A stretch of DNA of 11,164 bases, taken from NCBI GenBank assembly GCA_003240855.1, contig QFNN01000097.1, positions 1 through 11,164 on the forward strand. The letters are read 5' to 3'. The number at the start of each line of letters is the position of its first letter. Positions within the stretch are counted from its first letter, which is position 1. Under the pieces are notes generated by a model that had not been told where the DNA came from, made no database searches, and saw only the letters and a list, made by a program, of their open reading frames with translations. Of this stretch, positions 1 through 6,647 are shown one piece after another. Position numbers and translations under genes: made by a program. Source of the stretch: Sphingomonas sanxanigenens. GTDB taxonomy: Bacteria; Pseudomonadota; Alphaproteobacteria; Sphingomonadales; Sphingomonadaceae.

Positions 1-35
1 TGAAAAACACCGCCAGAGGCGCTCGTCCGGATCAC
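1..35 (-). CDS. Possible start of downstream efflux gene (outer-membrane channel?), partial
   Basis: A GTG codon at 35-33 (minus strand) overlaps the TGA stop of the FUSC gene at 34-32 in the four-base GTGA arrangement typical of coupled genes. It opens a frame that stays open to the window edge and reads M-I-R-T-S-A-S-G-G-V-F. In E. coli the ytcA-mdtN-mdtO operon continues with mdtP, an outer-membrane factor lipoprotein, so an MdtP/NodT-like protein is the natural expectation here. Only eleven codons are visible, so the identity is inferred from context and not from the protein itself. The ATG one base upstream, in another frame, is closed immediately by TGA and cannot be the start. Confidence 0.4.
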   Translation of the reverse strand, partial: MIRTSASGGVF

Positions 36-1963
36 ATCACCGAAAACGCATCGCCACCCAACAAGCCCGGAACCTCAGTCTCATGAATAGGCCGGGTTAA
101 GGGGCAGGGCGTCGATTGGGCGGAGGGACTATCGGGCTGTTCGCCCGGACGCCGCGCGAGGCGTTCCAGTTGCGCGGCGGCCGGCGTCCAGAAGCGCGCA
201 TCGCCATCGAGCAGCAACGGCTGTGCGAGTGCGGCGACGGCGTCCAGCGCTTCGTCGCGCCGGGCCATCCAGCCGGCGGCGGGGCGCACTGAAGCTGGCT
301 CATAGGGGATCAGCGCAAGATCGCCGCGAAGCGCCGAGAAACGGGCGTGAAGAGCCGGCGCGCCTCGCCTTCGCGCATCGAGCGGCAGCCGCGCAAAGGC
401 GGCGAGCGCAGCGAGCAGCGCGGTGAAGCTCTGATCAATGCGCTGGGCGACGCTGACCGGCCAGACACGCGTGAACACCAGATAGACCACCAGATTGCCG
501 ATCAGGATTCCGATCACCCGGTCACGCGCGATCGTCAGGTCGAAGGCCGGGCCCGCACCCTGAATCACGCAGAGAAAGAAGGCGAAGGCGAACTGGAAGC
601 CAGCATAGGCGATGCGCGGGCTTCCGGCGGCGATCCACCCGCCGCACAGCGCGCCGGCAAAGACGACGACTAGCAGCCCCCAGATCGAATCGAGCACCGG
701 GATCAACCAGATGAGCGCCGCCGTGCCGATTGCCCCGCCCACAAGGCAGCCCAGGATGCGCAGGCTGAGCTTCTCGACGGTCTCCCCCGCCGTGCCGAGC
801 GCGACGATATAGCAGGTGATGAGGCAGGTATGGATGCCCGGCCAGTCGAGCAGGACATAAAGGAAATAGCAGAACATCGCCGCCGCCGTCGTCTTGACCG
901 CATAACGGAGATGCTCTGGATTGGTGAAGGCATCCGACTGGAAGAAGCCGGCTTTCGCCGCTGCGGGGGGAATGGTTTCGGCAACCTGCATTTCAGGCGG
1001 GGGATCGGCGAAATGGAGCAGCACGGCGTCGAAATCCTGAACGAGCGCGCGGGCGTCCGGAGGCAAGGCATCTCCGCCCGCCGGCGGTTCGATCCCGATC
1101 GGGTAGCCGCCCTTGTCGAACGCGCCTGCCATCGCCTCGATCGTGTCCGCTGCTTCGTCCCGCCACGCCATCCCAACGCCTGCCTCAGCGCGGATCGCAT
1201 CCACCTGCTGCATCAGGATAGCGGTGGAATAAGCGGCGGCCGTCAGACGAGGCGCGGTAGCCGGCGCGACCGTGCGTTCGACATGAGCCAGGCGGAGCCG
1301 GTCGAGAATCTCGCCGGCGCCTTCGTCGCGATAATGCTCGAATCTGCGCAACTGCGCCTCGTCGGGATCGCGCAGCATTGCGGCGGCCGCGCGAAGCCGA
1401 TCGGCGATCCCGCATTCGGCCAGACGAAGCGGGGCAGGCGCGATGAACAGGTTCACCACCAGCGAAACGCCCGCCGGGATACCGACGAACAGCCAGGCGT
1501 ACAGCAGCGCCCGCGTCGCCAACTCGCCCGACGGGACGAAGCCGAGAAGATCGAGCGCATAAGCGACGATCATCGCCAATATAGCGCCAATCGGACGCAG
1601 CTTGCTGGCTGAGGCGAGGAAGAGAAAGACGATCGAGACGGTCGCCATCGCGACGACCCGCCAGGCGGGCGCGTCGACGACGAGCATCGCGAGAAGCAGC
1701 ACAAGGCCGATAACGATCGAGACGAGCACCGCGAAGGCGAGGTTGAAGATCAGGCTTGTCGTGCGCTCGGGACGATTGAGGAAAAAGACGATATAGGCCG
1801 TCAGCGCCGGATCGGGCGTGCCATAATATTGCGCGACGAGGGCCGTCAGCATGCAGATCAGCGCCAGCCGGAACGCCAACTCGATACGGTCGCGCGTCGG
1901 CTCCAGCAGCAGGGAAAGCGTCGCACGCGCGCCGCTTTCGGGATTAGCGGCAAGCCGCGCCAT
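32..1963 (-). CDS. mdtO: FUSC-family inner-membrane efflux protein, MdtO-like
   Basis: This 643-residue protein has the FUSC (fusaric acid resistance) architecture. A first hydrophobic block of about six segments lies at residues 30-175, followed by a soluble stretch at about 180-350 and a second block of about six segments at 355-500. A soluble C-terminal tail of about 140 residues follows. E. coli MdtO is of similar size (about 680). FUSC proteins with an HlyD-type adaptor are thought to export aromatic or other organic compounds across the envelope; the substrate cannot be read from sequence. The ATG start lies inside the end of the adaptor gene (20-base overlap), which implies translational coupling. 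The last residues are polar and proline-rich, with no recognisable domain. The family is secure; orthology to mdtO rests mainly on gene order with ytcA and mdtN. Confidence 0.88.
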   Translation of the reverse strand: MARLAANPESGARATLSLLLEPTRDRIELAFRLALICMLTALVAQYYGTPDPALTAYIVFFLNRPERTTSLIFNLAFAVLVSIVIGLVLLLAMLVVDAPAWRVVAMATVSIVFLFLASASKLRPIGAILAMIVAYALDLLGFVPSGELATRALLYAWLFVGIPAGVSLVVNLFIAPAPLRLAECGIADRLRAAAAMLRDPDEAQLRRFEHYRDEGAGEILDRLRLAHVERTVAPATAPRLTAAAYSTAILMQQVDAIRAEAGVGMAWRDEAADTIEAMAGAFDKGGYPIGIEPPAGGDALPPDARALVQDFDAVLLHFADPPPEMQVAETIPPAAAKAGFFQSDAFTNPEHLRYAVKTTAAAMFCYFLYVLLDWPGIHTCLITCYIVALGTAGETVEKLSLRILGCLVGGAIGTAALIWLIPVLDSIWGLLVVVFAGALCGGWIAAGSPRIAYAGFQFAFAFFLCVIQGAGPAFDLTIARDRVIGILIGNLVVYLVFTRVWPVSVAQRIDQSFTALLAALAAFARLPLDARRRGAPALHARFSALRGDLALIPYEPASVRPAAGWMARRDEALDAVAALAQPLLLDGDARFWTPAAAQLERLARRPGEQPDSPSAQSTPCPLTRPIHETEVPGLLGGDAFSVM

Positions 1964-2993
1964 GACGCACTTCGATCACGGCGCTTGCGCCCAACTTCAT
2001 CAGTTGCGCAGGCGGGGCGTCCAGCTTCACCCGCACCGGGAAACGCTGCGCGACGCGCACCCAGTTGAGCGATTTTTCAACATAAGGCACCGAGCGCGGC
2101 AGGTTGACCCGATCGGTGTCGAGCACGCCCGATCCAACGCCGTCGACCGTGCCGCGGATAGCGCGTGAGGGGTCGATCAGCGAATAGACGGTGGCGCAAT
2201 CGCCCGGCGCGACATGGCGCAGCGCGCCTTCGCGAAAATTGCCCACCGCATGCCATTCCTCATCCGCGACGAGCGTGAACAGCGATTGCGACGGCGCAAC
2301 CATCTCGCCAGACAGCACCGTGAGCCCGACCACGCGGCCGTCATGCGGCGCGCGCACCGTGGTGTCGGCCAGCGCGCGTTTCGCGAGCACCAGCGCAGCT
2401 CCGCGCGCCCGCACCGCCGCCGTCGCGCCTTCGACCGTATCTATCGCGACATGCGCTGCGGATTGCTGCTCACGCGCCTGCGCGAGCGAGCTATTGGCGT
2501 CCCGCAGCGCCACTTCGGCCTGATCGAGTTGCTGGCGCGGAACATAGCCGCTCGCCGCCAGCGGTTTCAGCCGGGCGACAGTGCGCGCGGCCAGCGCCTG
2601 ATTGGCGGCGGCGCGGCCGACCTGATCGGTAGCGATCGTCGCCCCGGAACGCTGCGTCGCGACGGCGCGGCCCTGCGTGCCGAGCGCGGCCCGCGCCAGC
2701 GACAGTTCCGCTTCCGCCTGCTCGACAGCCGCCTGATAGGGAAAGGGATCGATCTGGAACAGCAGATCGCCGCGGTGAACATGCGCATTCTCGGCAACCC
2801 CGATCTTCAATATACGCCCGCCGACCGCAGCGGCGACATGCACGACTTCCGCATCGATCGTCGCGTCGTCGGTCGACGGATAGCGCTTCGACCGATCGAG
2901 GCTGTAGGCCAGCAGCGCAGCCGCGATCAGAACCACGACAAGCACCGCGATCTTGGCGATGCCGCGCGTGCGGCGCTGGCCGGCGACTTCCAC
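1944..2993 (-). CDS. mdtN: HlyD/EmrA-type periplasmic adaptor subunit, MdtN-like
   Basis: The 349-residue membrane-fusion protein would link the FUSC protein to an outer-membrane channel. A single N-terminal membrane anchor lies at residues 12-30. The first half of the barrel/lipoyl-like domain follows at about 40-85 (GRILKIGV, GDLLFQIDPFPY). A long alanine- and glutamine-rich helical hairpin spans about 86-210. The second lipoyl half is at about 211-245 (TTVRAPHDGRVVGL), and the beta-barrel segment ends with NWVRVAQRFPVRV (310-322) and LGASAV (334-339). That C-terminal block closely resembles what I recall of E. coli MdtN, which is of similar length (343). The start is GTG, three bases after the ytcA stop codon. 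No in-frame ATG would keep the basic N-terminus and anchor. The end overlaps the FUSC gene. Confidence 0.92.
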   Translation of the reverse strand: MEVAGQRRTRGIAKIAVLVVVLIAAALLAYSLDRSKRYPSTDDATIDAEVVHVAAAVGGRILKIGVAENAHVHRGDLLFQIDPFPYQAAVEQAEAELSLARAALGTQGRAVATQRSGATIATDQVGRAAANQALAARTVARLKPLAASGYVPRQQLDQAEVALRDANSSLAQAREQQSAAHVAIDTVEGATAAVRARGAALVLAKRALADTTVRAPHDGRVVGLTVLSGEMVAPSQSLFTLVADEEWHAVGNFREGALRHVAPGDCATVYSLIDPSRAIRGTVDGVGSGVLDTDRVNLPRSVPYVEKSLNWVRVAQRFPVRVKLDAPPAQLMKLGASAVIEVRHGAACR

Positions 2994-2996
2994 CTG

Positions 2997-3263
2997 TTAT
3001 TGCCCCAGCCAGAACCAGGCGAGGCTCGCAGCGATCACGCCGACCGCCACACAAAGCAGAAGCTGTGCAGGAATGGCTTCGGAAAGCCCGCCCGCCACCA
3101 GCGCCAGGCGCGTCGCCAGCCCGGCGCCGATGCCGATGATCCCGCACAGGATCCAGATCGGGAAATAGGCGCCGAACAGGCTGAGCGTAGGGGCGGATCG
3201 CCGCGCGCATCCGGATAATGAAGCGCAGGCCGCAATCCAGCCCGCCACGGATGTCAGCCGCAT
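2997..3263 (-). CDS. ytcA: YtcA-family small membrane lipoprotein
   Basis: This is an 88-residue protein. I chose the ATG at 3263 and not the upstream in-frame ATG at 3350, because it gives a proper lipoprotein signal: basic start, hydrophobic stretch, then lipobox L-S-G-C with the lipidated cysteine at residue 19. AAGGA sits just before this ATG. After the cysteine comes the family signature: a short Ser/Pro stretch, then FGAYFPIWILC at 30-40, followed by two hydrophobic segments at about 34-58 and 65-86. E. coli YtcA has the matching SGC and GAYYPSWFFC pattern and likewise sits before mdtN. Its role is not known to me; its fixed place beside MdtN/MdtO homologues suggests an accessory part of the efflux complex. 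The next gene starts three bases after its TAA stop. Confidence 0.88.
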   Translation of the reverse strand: MRLTSVAGWIAACASLSGCARRSAPTLSLFGAYFPIWILCGIIGIGAGLATRLALVAGGLSEAIPAQLLLCVAVGVIAASLAWFWLGQ

Positions 3264-3296
3264 GTCCTTGCCCCGCTGTTGCGCCCTGATCCTGAA

Positions 3297-3328
3297 AGGT
3301 ATGTAACCTGCGCCCCGAACCACATCAA
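3297..3328 (-). promoter_or_regulatory. Candidate promoter for ytcA-mdtN-mdtO, with short inverted repeat over the -10
   Basis: On the minus strand TTGATG (3328-3323) is followed after exactly 17 bases by TACATA (3305-3300), about 37 bases before the ytcA ATG. The -35 matches the sigma-70 consensus at 4 of 6 positions and the -10 at only 3 of 6. The -10 lies in a 13-base imperfect palindrome, AGGT-TACAT-ACCT (3309-3297), which could be an operator. Four-base arms occur often by chance, and no regulator gene is in the window. The 94-base gap to the preceding gene shows no hairpin with a U-run, so read-through from that gene is also possible. Confidence 0.3.
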
Positions 3329-3357
3329 TCATATAGCGGCCGGCCTTCATTACCGGT

Positions 3358-4344
3358 TCAGTTCCCGCTTCGCACCGCGCGTCGCGCTATGTTCGACCAT
3401 AGCCGCCTGAGGCTGTCGACGCCACCTGCCGTCGAACTGAACATGGTCGTATCGCAGACGAGCAGCGTGCCGGGGAACGCCGCTTCCGTCGACTGGAGCA
3501 GCGCGTCGAACCGGTCGCGGCCGTCCGCCGTGAAGGGGTGCGGCGGCATCGTCATATCGATGCGCTGTCGGGCAAGCACGTCGAGCCGTTCGAGGCCGCC
3601 TCCGGTTCGTTCGAGCTGCGGCAGATGCGCGTGAAGATTGAAGGTCTCGACGCTTTCCAGAAGGCGCAGCCGATCAAGGCCGCGCTCCGCATCGATCGGA
3701 CTCGGCGCCCCGTCTGCTTCGGATGCAGGATGAAGCCCGAAACAATTTTCGACAGGCACGCCCAGTCCAGCGAGCAGCGATCGTGCGAAGCCGCCAAAGC
3801 CCTGGCGCGGGGGAATGGCCTTGTCGCCATGATGGAGATGCTCTGCGACACGCCGATCGCCAATCATATCGGCCGCGACGCCATACGCCTCGCCAATGTC
3901 GTGATGCGGGCAGACGAAAATGAGATGATCGGGGTCCTGCAGAAAATGACGGACAGCCGCGACTTCGGCTTCGGTCGCGCTTTGGCCGGTCCTGAACGAA
4001 TCGAAACTGATCACGACTACGGTGTCGACCCGCGACAATATCGCTTCGTCGAGGGCCGTCACGAATCCATCGTCGGCGACACGCTCGATCTGGATCGTCG
4101 CGCGCGCCGTCTCGACGCTCATCTGTTCGGCGAATACGGCGAAATTGGGCTTCTGGACGTGATCGAGAAAGCCGGCAATGCCCTGGTCAGCCGCCGCCGG
4201 ATCCGCCAGCGGCTCAAAGGCCGGATAAAAAAGACGACGCAACTCGAAGATCGCCGGAAAGCGGTCGTCTATGACGAGATAGGGCGCGCCAGCCTCACCC
4301 GGGCGGCTCCAGGCGAAATAAAGCAGAACACGGCGGACGGCCAT
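3358..4344 (-). CDS. Hypothetical protein, 328 residues, family not recognised
   Basis: I do not recognise this protein. It is cytosolic in character, with no signal peptide or membrane segment. The N-terminus (VLLYFAWSRPGE) and an alternation of beta-like and helical stretches suggest an alpha/beta fold. Residues 106-152 run DTVVVISFDSF, then a helix, then HLIFVCPHHDIGE, loosely recalling the glutamine-amidotransferase/ThuA-like fold in which a helix with EVAAVRHFL precedes a strand. The usual catalytic Cys-His pattern is not evident. Other striking stretches are NLHAHLPQLE (236-245), DVLARQRIDMTMPPHPFT (255-272) and TLLVCDTTMFSS (293-304). Several clustered histidines (H147, H148, H170-H171, H238, H240, H269) could bind metal. 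The ATG is preceded by a perfect GGAGGT (4361-4356, spacing 11 bases), and codon use resembles the neighbours, so it is probably a real gene. Its link to the efflux operon 94 bases downstream is unknown. Confidence 0.75.
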   Translation of the reverse strand: MAVRRVLLYFAWSRPGEAGAPYLVIDDRFPAIFELRRLFYPAFEPLADPAAADQGIAGFLDHVQKPNFAVFAEQMSVETARATIQIERVADDGFVTALDEAILSRVDTVVVISFDSFRTGQSATEAEVAAVRHFLQDPDHLIFVCPHHDIGEAYGVAADMIGDRRVAEHLHHGDKAIPPRQGFGGFARSLLAGLGVPVENCFGLHPASEADGAPSPIDAERGLDRLRLLESVETFNLHAHLPQLERTGGGLERLDVLARQRIDMTMPPHPFTADGRDRFDALLQSTEAAFPGTLLVCDTTMFSSTAGGVDSLRRLWSNIARRAVRSGN

Positions 4345-4538
4345 TGGATCAACTTACCTCCAGCAGCGCTTCGGATGCGCATCGCCCCTTTAGCCTGTCG
4401 ACGCCGCAGCTTATTGATCGCACTTGCCTGTTTTAGAGCGTATCGCCGCGTCCGGAAGGAAGGCCGGAATTGCGCCCATGCGCCGCGCTGCCATCTACAA
4501 CGCGCGTGAACTCGGAAACCACTGAATGCCGCGGAATG

Positions 4539-4628
4539 TGGCGGAAGCGGTGGGATTCGAACCCACGATGCGATCTCTCGCATGCTCGTTTTCAAGACGA
4601 GAGCCTTCAACCACTCGGCCACGCTTCC
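4539..4628 (-). tRNA. tRNA-Ser, anticodon UGA, CCA encoded
   Basis: Read on the minus strand, this forms a full 90-base class II cloverleaf. The acceptor is GGAAGCG paired with CGCTTCC, the D stem GCC/GGC, and the anticodon stem CTCGT/ACGAG with loop CTTGAAA (anticodon TGA). A long variable arm has a six-pair stem, ATGCGA/TCGCAT, with loop GAGA. The T arm is GTGGG-TTCGAAT-CCCAC. The discriminator is G, followed by a templated CCA at 4541-4539. The long variable arm and G discriminator are serine-tRNA identity elements, and the UGA anticodon reads UCA and related serine codons. The 194 bases between its 3' end and the next minus-strand gene contain no gene that I can support and no clear terminator. 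Confidence 0.98.
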
Positions 4629-4766
4629 ATGTGCTCGCGCGCAATATCGTCACCGCGCGCGATGGCAAAGCGAAAAGGCGCGCGGCCTCCTGTGCCTGCC
4701 GTGCGATGAGGCGAGTGTTATCGGTTCGCCCGCTGTGGCAAGATAGACTGCTCAAAGGGGAGGGCG
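4629..4766. promoter_or_regulatory. Divergent intergenic region between tRNA-Ser and mltB
   Basis: These 138 bases must hold the promoter of the minus-strand tRNA and probably that of the plus-strand mltB gene string. For the tRNA, GATATT on the minus strand (4648-4643) sits about 14 bases before the mature 5' end, a good distance for a -10. The best -35 partner, CTTTGC (4670-4665), is 16 bases away and weak. For mltB, a strong ribosome-binding site, GGGGAGGG (4757-4764), abuts the ATG, but no convincing -35/-10 pair stands out (AAGATAGACT near 4740-4749 is a possible -10 region). Open frames crossing this region and the tRNA have no coding character. Confidence 0.35.
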
Positions 4767-5795
4767 ATGAGCAGATTTTTTGCGGCGCTCGTCTCTGGCC
4801 TGATGCTGGCGGCGATGCCGGCGGCGGCGCAGGACGACGCTGGTTTCCAGACTTTTTTGACCGGGTTGCGCACCCGGGCGCTGGCCGAAGGCGTGACGCG
4901 GCCTACACTTGACGCCGTGCTGCCGACGCTCAGTTTCAATCCGCGCGTCATCCAGCTCGATCAGTCGCAGCCGGGGGGCAATCCCAACGCGCCTGCCTCG
5001 GCCATCCCGGCTTTTGCGCCTTATCGCGCGCGCCATGTCGACGCCGATCGCATTACGCGCGGGCAGGCCAAATATCGCGCCGTTCGCGCCCAGTTGCAGC
5101 GGATCGAGGGCGAAACGGGCGTTCCCGAATCGATCATGGTCGCGATCTGGGGGCATGAGACCAATTATGGCGCCTATACGGGCGACTTCGACCTGCTCCG
5201 ATCGCTGGCGACGCTGGCCTATGACGGCCGCCGCCGCGATCTGTTCACCGGCGAGTTCATCGCCGCGCTCAAGATGATCGATCGCGGCGTACCGCGCGAT
5301 CAGTTGAAAGGGAGCTGGGCGGGGGCCATGGGCTATCCGCAATTCCTGCCCAGCGTCTATCTGCGCCTCGCGCGCGACGGCGATGGCGACGGACGCATCA
5401 ATATCTGGACGAGCGCGCCTGATGCGCTGGCCTCGATCGCCAACTATTTCGTCGACGCCGGATGGCGGCCGGGAGAGCCGTGGGGGATCGCGGTCAACGT
5501 GCCTGCATCGCTTGATCGCAGCACAATCGCGCCCAGGACCAAATCGCCTCGCTGCCCGCGCGTGCATGATCGCCACAGCCGCTGGCTGACCATCGCCGAA
5601 TGGCGCGCCAGGGGCATCGTGCCGCAATCGGCGGCCTGGCCGCGCGACGATGAACTCGCGACCCTGCTCGAACCCGACGGTTCCGGCCAGACGGCCTATC
5701 TGCTGACCGGCAATTACCGGGCCATCCTCGATTATAACTGCTCCAATTTCTACGCGCTCTCGGTGGGATTGCTGGCCGATGCGGTCGCGCGCTGA
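4767..5795 (+). CDS. mltB: Lytic murein transglycosylase, MltB family
   Basis: This 342-residue periplasmic enzyme cleaves the MurNAc-GlcNAc bond of peptidoglycan to give 1,6-anhydro ends. A signal peptide covers residues 1-21 (cleavage after AAA, before QDD). There is no lipobox, so it is probably soluble, unlike E. coli MltB, which is a lipoprotein. The catalytic glutamate is E131 in IWGHETNYGAYTGDF. The second core motif SWAGAMGYPQFLPSVY lies at 183-198. The EF-hand-like loop known from E. coli Slt35 follows as DGDGDGRINIW (204-214), then ANYF. The C-terminal YNCSNFYALSVGLL (323-336) is typical of alphaproteobacterial members. C263 and C325 could form a disulfide. A strong Shine-Dalgarno precedes the ATG. 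It is first in the plus-strand gene string, and its end overlaps rlpA by 17 bases, so the two hydrolases are probably co-translated. Confidence 0.93.
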   Translation: MSRFFAALVSGLMLAAMPAAAQDDAGFQTFLTGLRTRALAEGVTRPTLDAVLPTLSFNPRVIQLDQSQPGGNPNAPASAIPAFAPYRARHVDADRITRGQAKYRAVRAQLQRIEGETGVPESIMVAIWGHETNYGAYTGDFDLLRSLATLAYDGRRRDLFTGEFIAALKMIDRGVPRDQLKGSWAGAMGYPQFLPSVYLRLARDGDGDGRINIWTSAPDALASIANYFVDAGWRPGEPWGIAVNVPASLDRSTIAPRTKSPRCPRVHDRHSRWLTIAEWRARGIVPQSAAWPRDDELATLLEPDGSGQTAYLLTGNYRAILDYNCSNFYALSVGLLADAVAR

Positions 5796-6621
5796 GCTTC
5801 TGCTGCTTCTCCTCCTCGCCGGCTGCGGCGTGGCGGGGCGCGATCAATCGGCAGGCACACGCGTCGCGACGCGGCCGGCCGTGGCCGAACCGGTCAAGGT
5901 CGGCGATCCCTATATGGTGCGGGGCATCGCCTATCACCCCGCCGACGTCCGCGACTATGACGAGGTCGGCTGGGCGAGCTGGTATGGCGAGGAAGCGAAA
6001 GGCAACCGCACCTCCAATGGCGAGCGCTTCGATCCTGACGCGATCAGCGCCGCGCACACCACATTGCCCATGCCCTCCTATGTCGAAGTGACTGCGCTCG
6101 AAACCGGCCGGACCATATTGGTGCGCATCAATGATCGCGGTCCCTTTTCGCGACGCAAGCTGATCGATCTGTCGCGCGGCGCGGCGCGGCAACTGGGCAT
6201 CGAGGGCCATGGCAACGCCGCCGTCCGCGTGCGCCGCGTCGATCCCACGGCAGGCGAACAGCGCACCCTGACGCGCGGCGGCAAGGTCGACGAGCGTCCG
6301 CGCATCGCGCCCGAACAGCTCGCCATGCTCCGCCGCCGTCTCGCCGCACGCCCCGATCGCGCGCTTGCGCCGGTGGGCGAGGGCGCGCCTGCGGTGATCC
6401 GTTCCGGCTTCCAGCGCGCCTTCGTGCAGGTTGGCGCCTTCGCGAGCCGCGCCAATGCGGAACGGCTTGCGGCGTCGCTCGGCGGGCTCGCCTCGGCTGC
6501 CGGCGGCTATTGGCGCGTGCGTCTGGGGCCATATGATCCCACCGCAGCGCGACGTTCGCTGGCGGATGTCGTCGCGAAAGGCTATCGCGATGCCGCGATC
6601 GTCGGCGAGGCGATCAATTGA
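5779..6621 (+). CDS. rlpA: Septal-ring lytic transglycosylase RlpA, lipoprotein with SPOR domain
   Basis: The 280-residue protein starts inside the end of mltB. The ATG at 5779 gives a short n-region, seven leucines and the lipobox L-A-G-C with lipidated C16, which supports this start. The double-psi beta-barrel domain lies at about 63-155: GWASWYGEEAKGNRTSNGERF, then AHTTLPMPSYVEV and VRINDRGPF. H93 and D119 match the histidine and aspartate that are essential for lytic transglycosylase activity in Pseudomonas RlpA, so the enzyme is probably active. A linker of about 55 residues leads to a C-terminal SPOR domain (about 211-277; FVQVGAFASRANAERL, YWRVRLGPY), which in other proteins binds denuded glycan at the division septum. 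That points to a role in daughter-cell separation. The next gene starts 26 bases downstream. Confidence 0.94.
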   Translation: MRSRAELLLLLLLAGCGVAGRDQSAGTRVATRPAVAEPVKVGDPYMVRGIAYHPADVRDYDEVGWASWYGEEAKGNRTSNGERFDPDAISAAHTTLPMPSYVEVTALETGRTILVRINDRGPFSRRKLIDLSRGAARQLGIEGHGNAAVRVRRVDPTAGEQRTLTRGGKVDERPRIAPEQLAMLRRRLAARPDRALAPVGEGAPAVIRSGFQRAFVQVGAFASRANAERLAASLGGLASAAGGYWRVRLGPYDPTAARRSLADVVAKGYRDAAIVGEAIN

Positions 6622-6647
6622 TTTTCAGACATTGTTGAAGGCCAGAC

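Noticed and set aside
2214..3218. 334-codon open frame on the plus strand, antisense to mdtN and ytcA
   Set aside because: It lies wholly opposite well-supported genes, is arginine-rich and low in hydrophobic pattern, and has no recognisable domain. Long antisense frames are expected at this GC content.
3264..3350. Longer ytcA starting at the ATG at 3350
   Set aside because: It would place 29 charged residues before the lipoprotein signal and hide the lipobox. The ATG at 3263 has AAGGA in front and gives the expected family length.
3538..4509. 323-codon open frame on the plus strand opposite the 328-residue hypothetical gene
   Set aside because: The minus-strand frame has a perfect Shine-Dalgarno, balanced composition and fold-like motifs. 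The plus frame is rich in Arg and Ala and runs past the gene start without any motif.
4440..4538. Short GC-rich hairpins downstream of tRNA-Ser as a terminator
   Set aside because: The best stems are only four to five pairs and none is followed by a U-run, so I do not call a terminator.
4495..4912. Open frames crossing the tRNA-Ser locus on both strands
   Set aside because: They run through a complete tRNA cloverleaf and have no domain or ribosome-binding support.
4752..5627. 291-codon open frame on the minus strand opposite mltB
   Set aside because: It is a shadow of mltB, which has the catalytic glutamate, signal peptide and strong ribosome-binding site.
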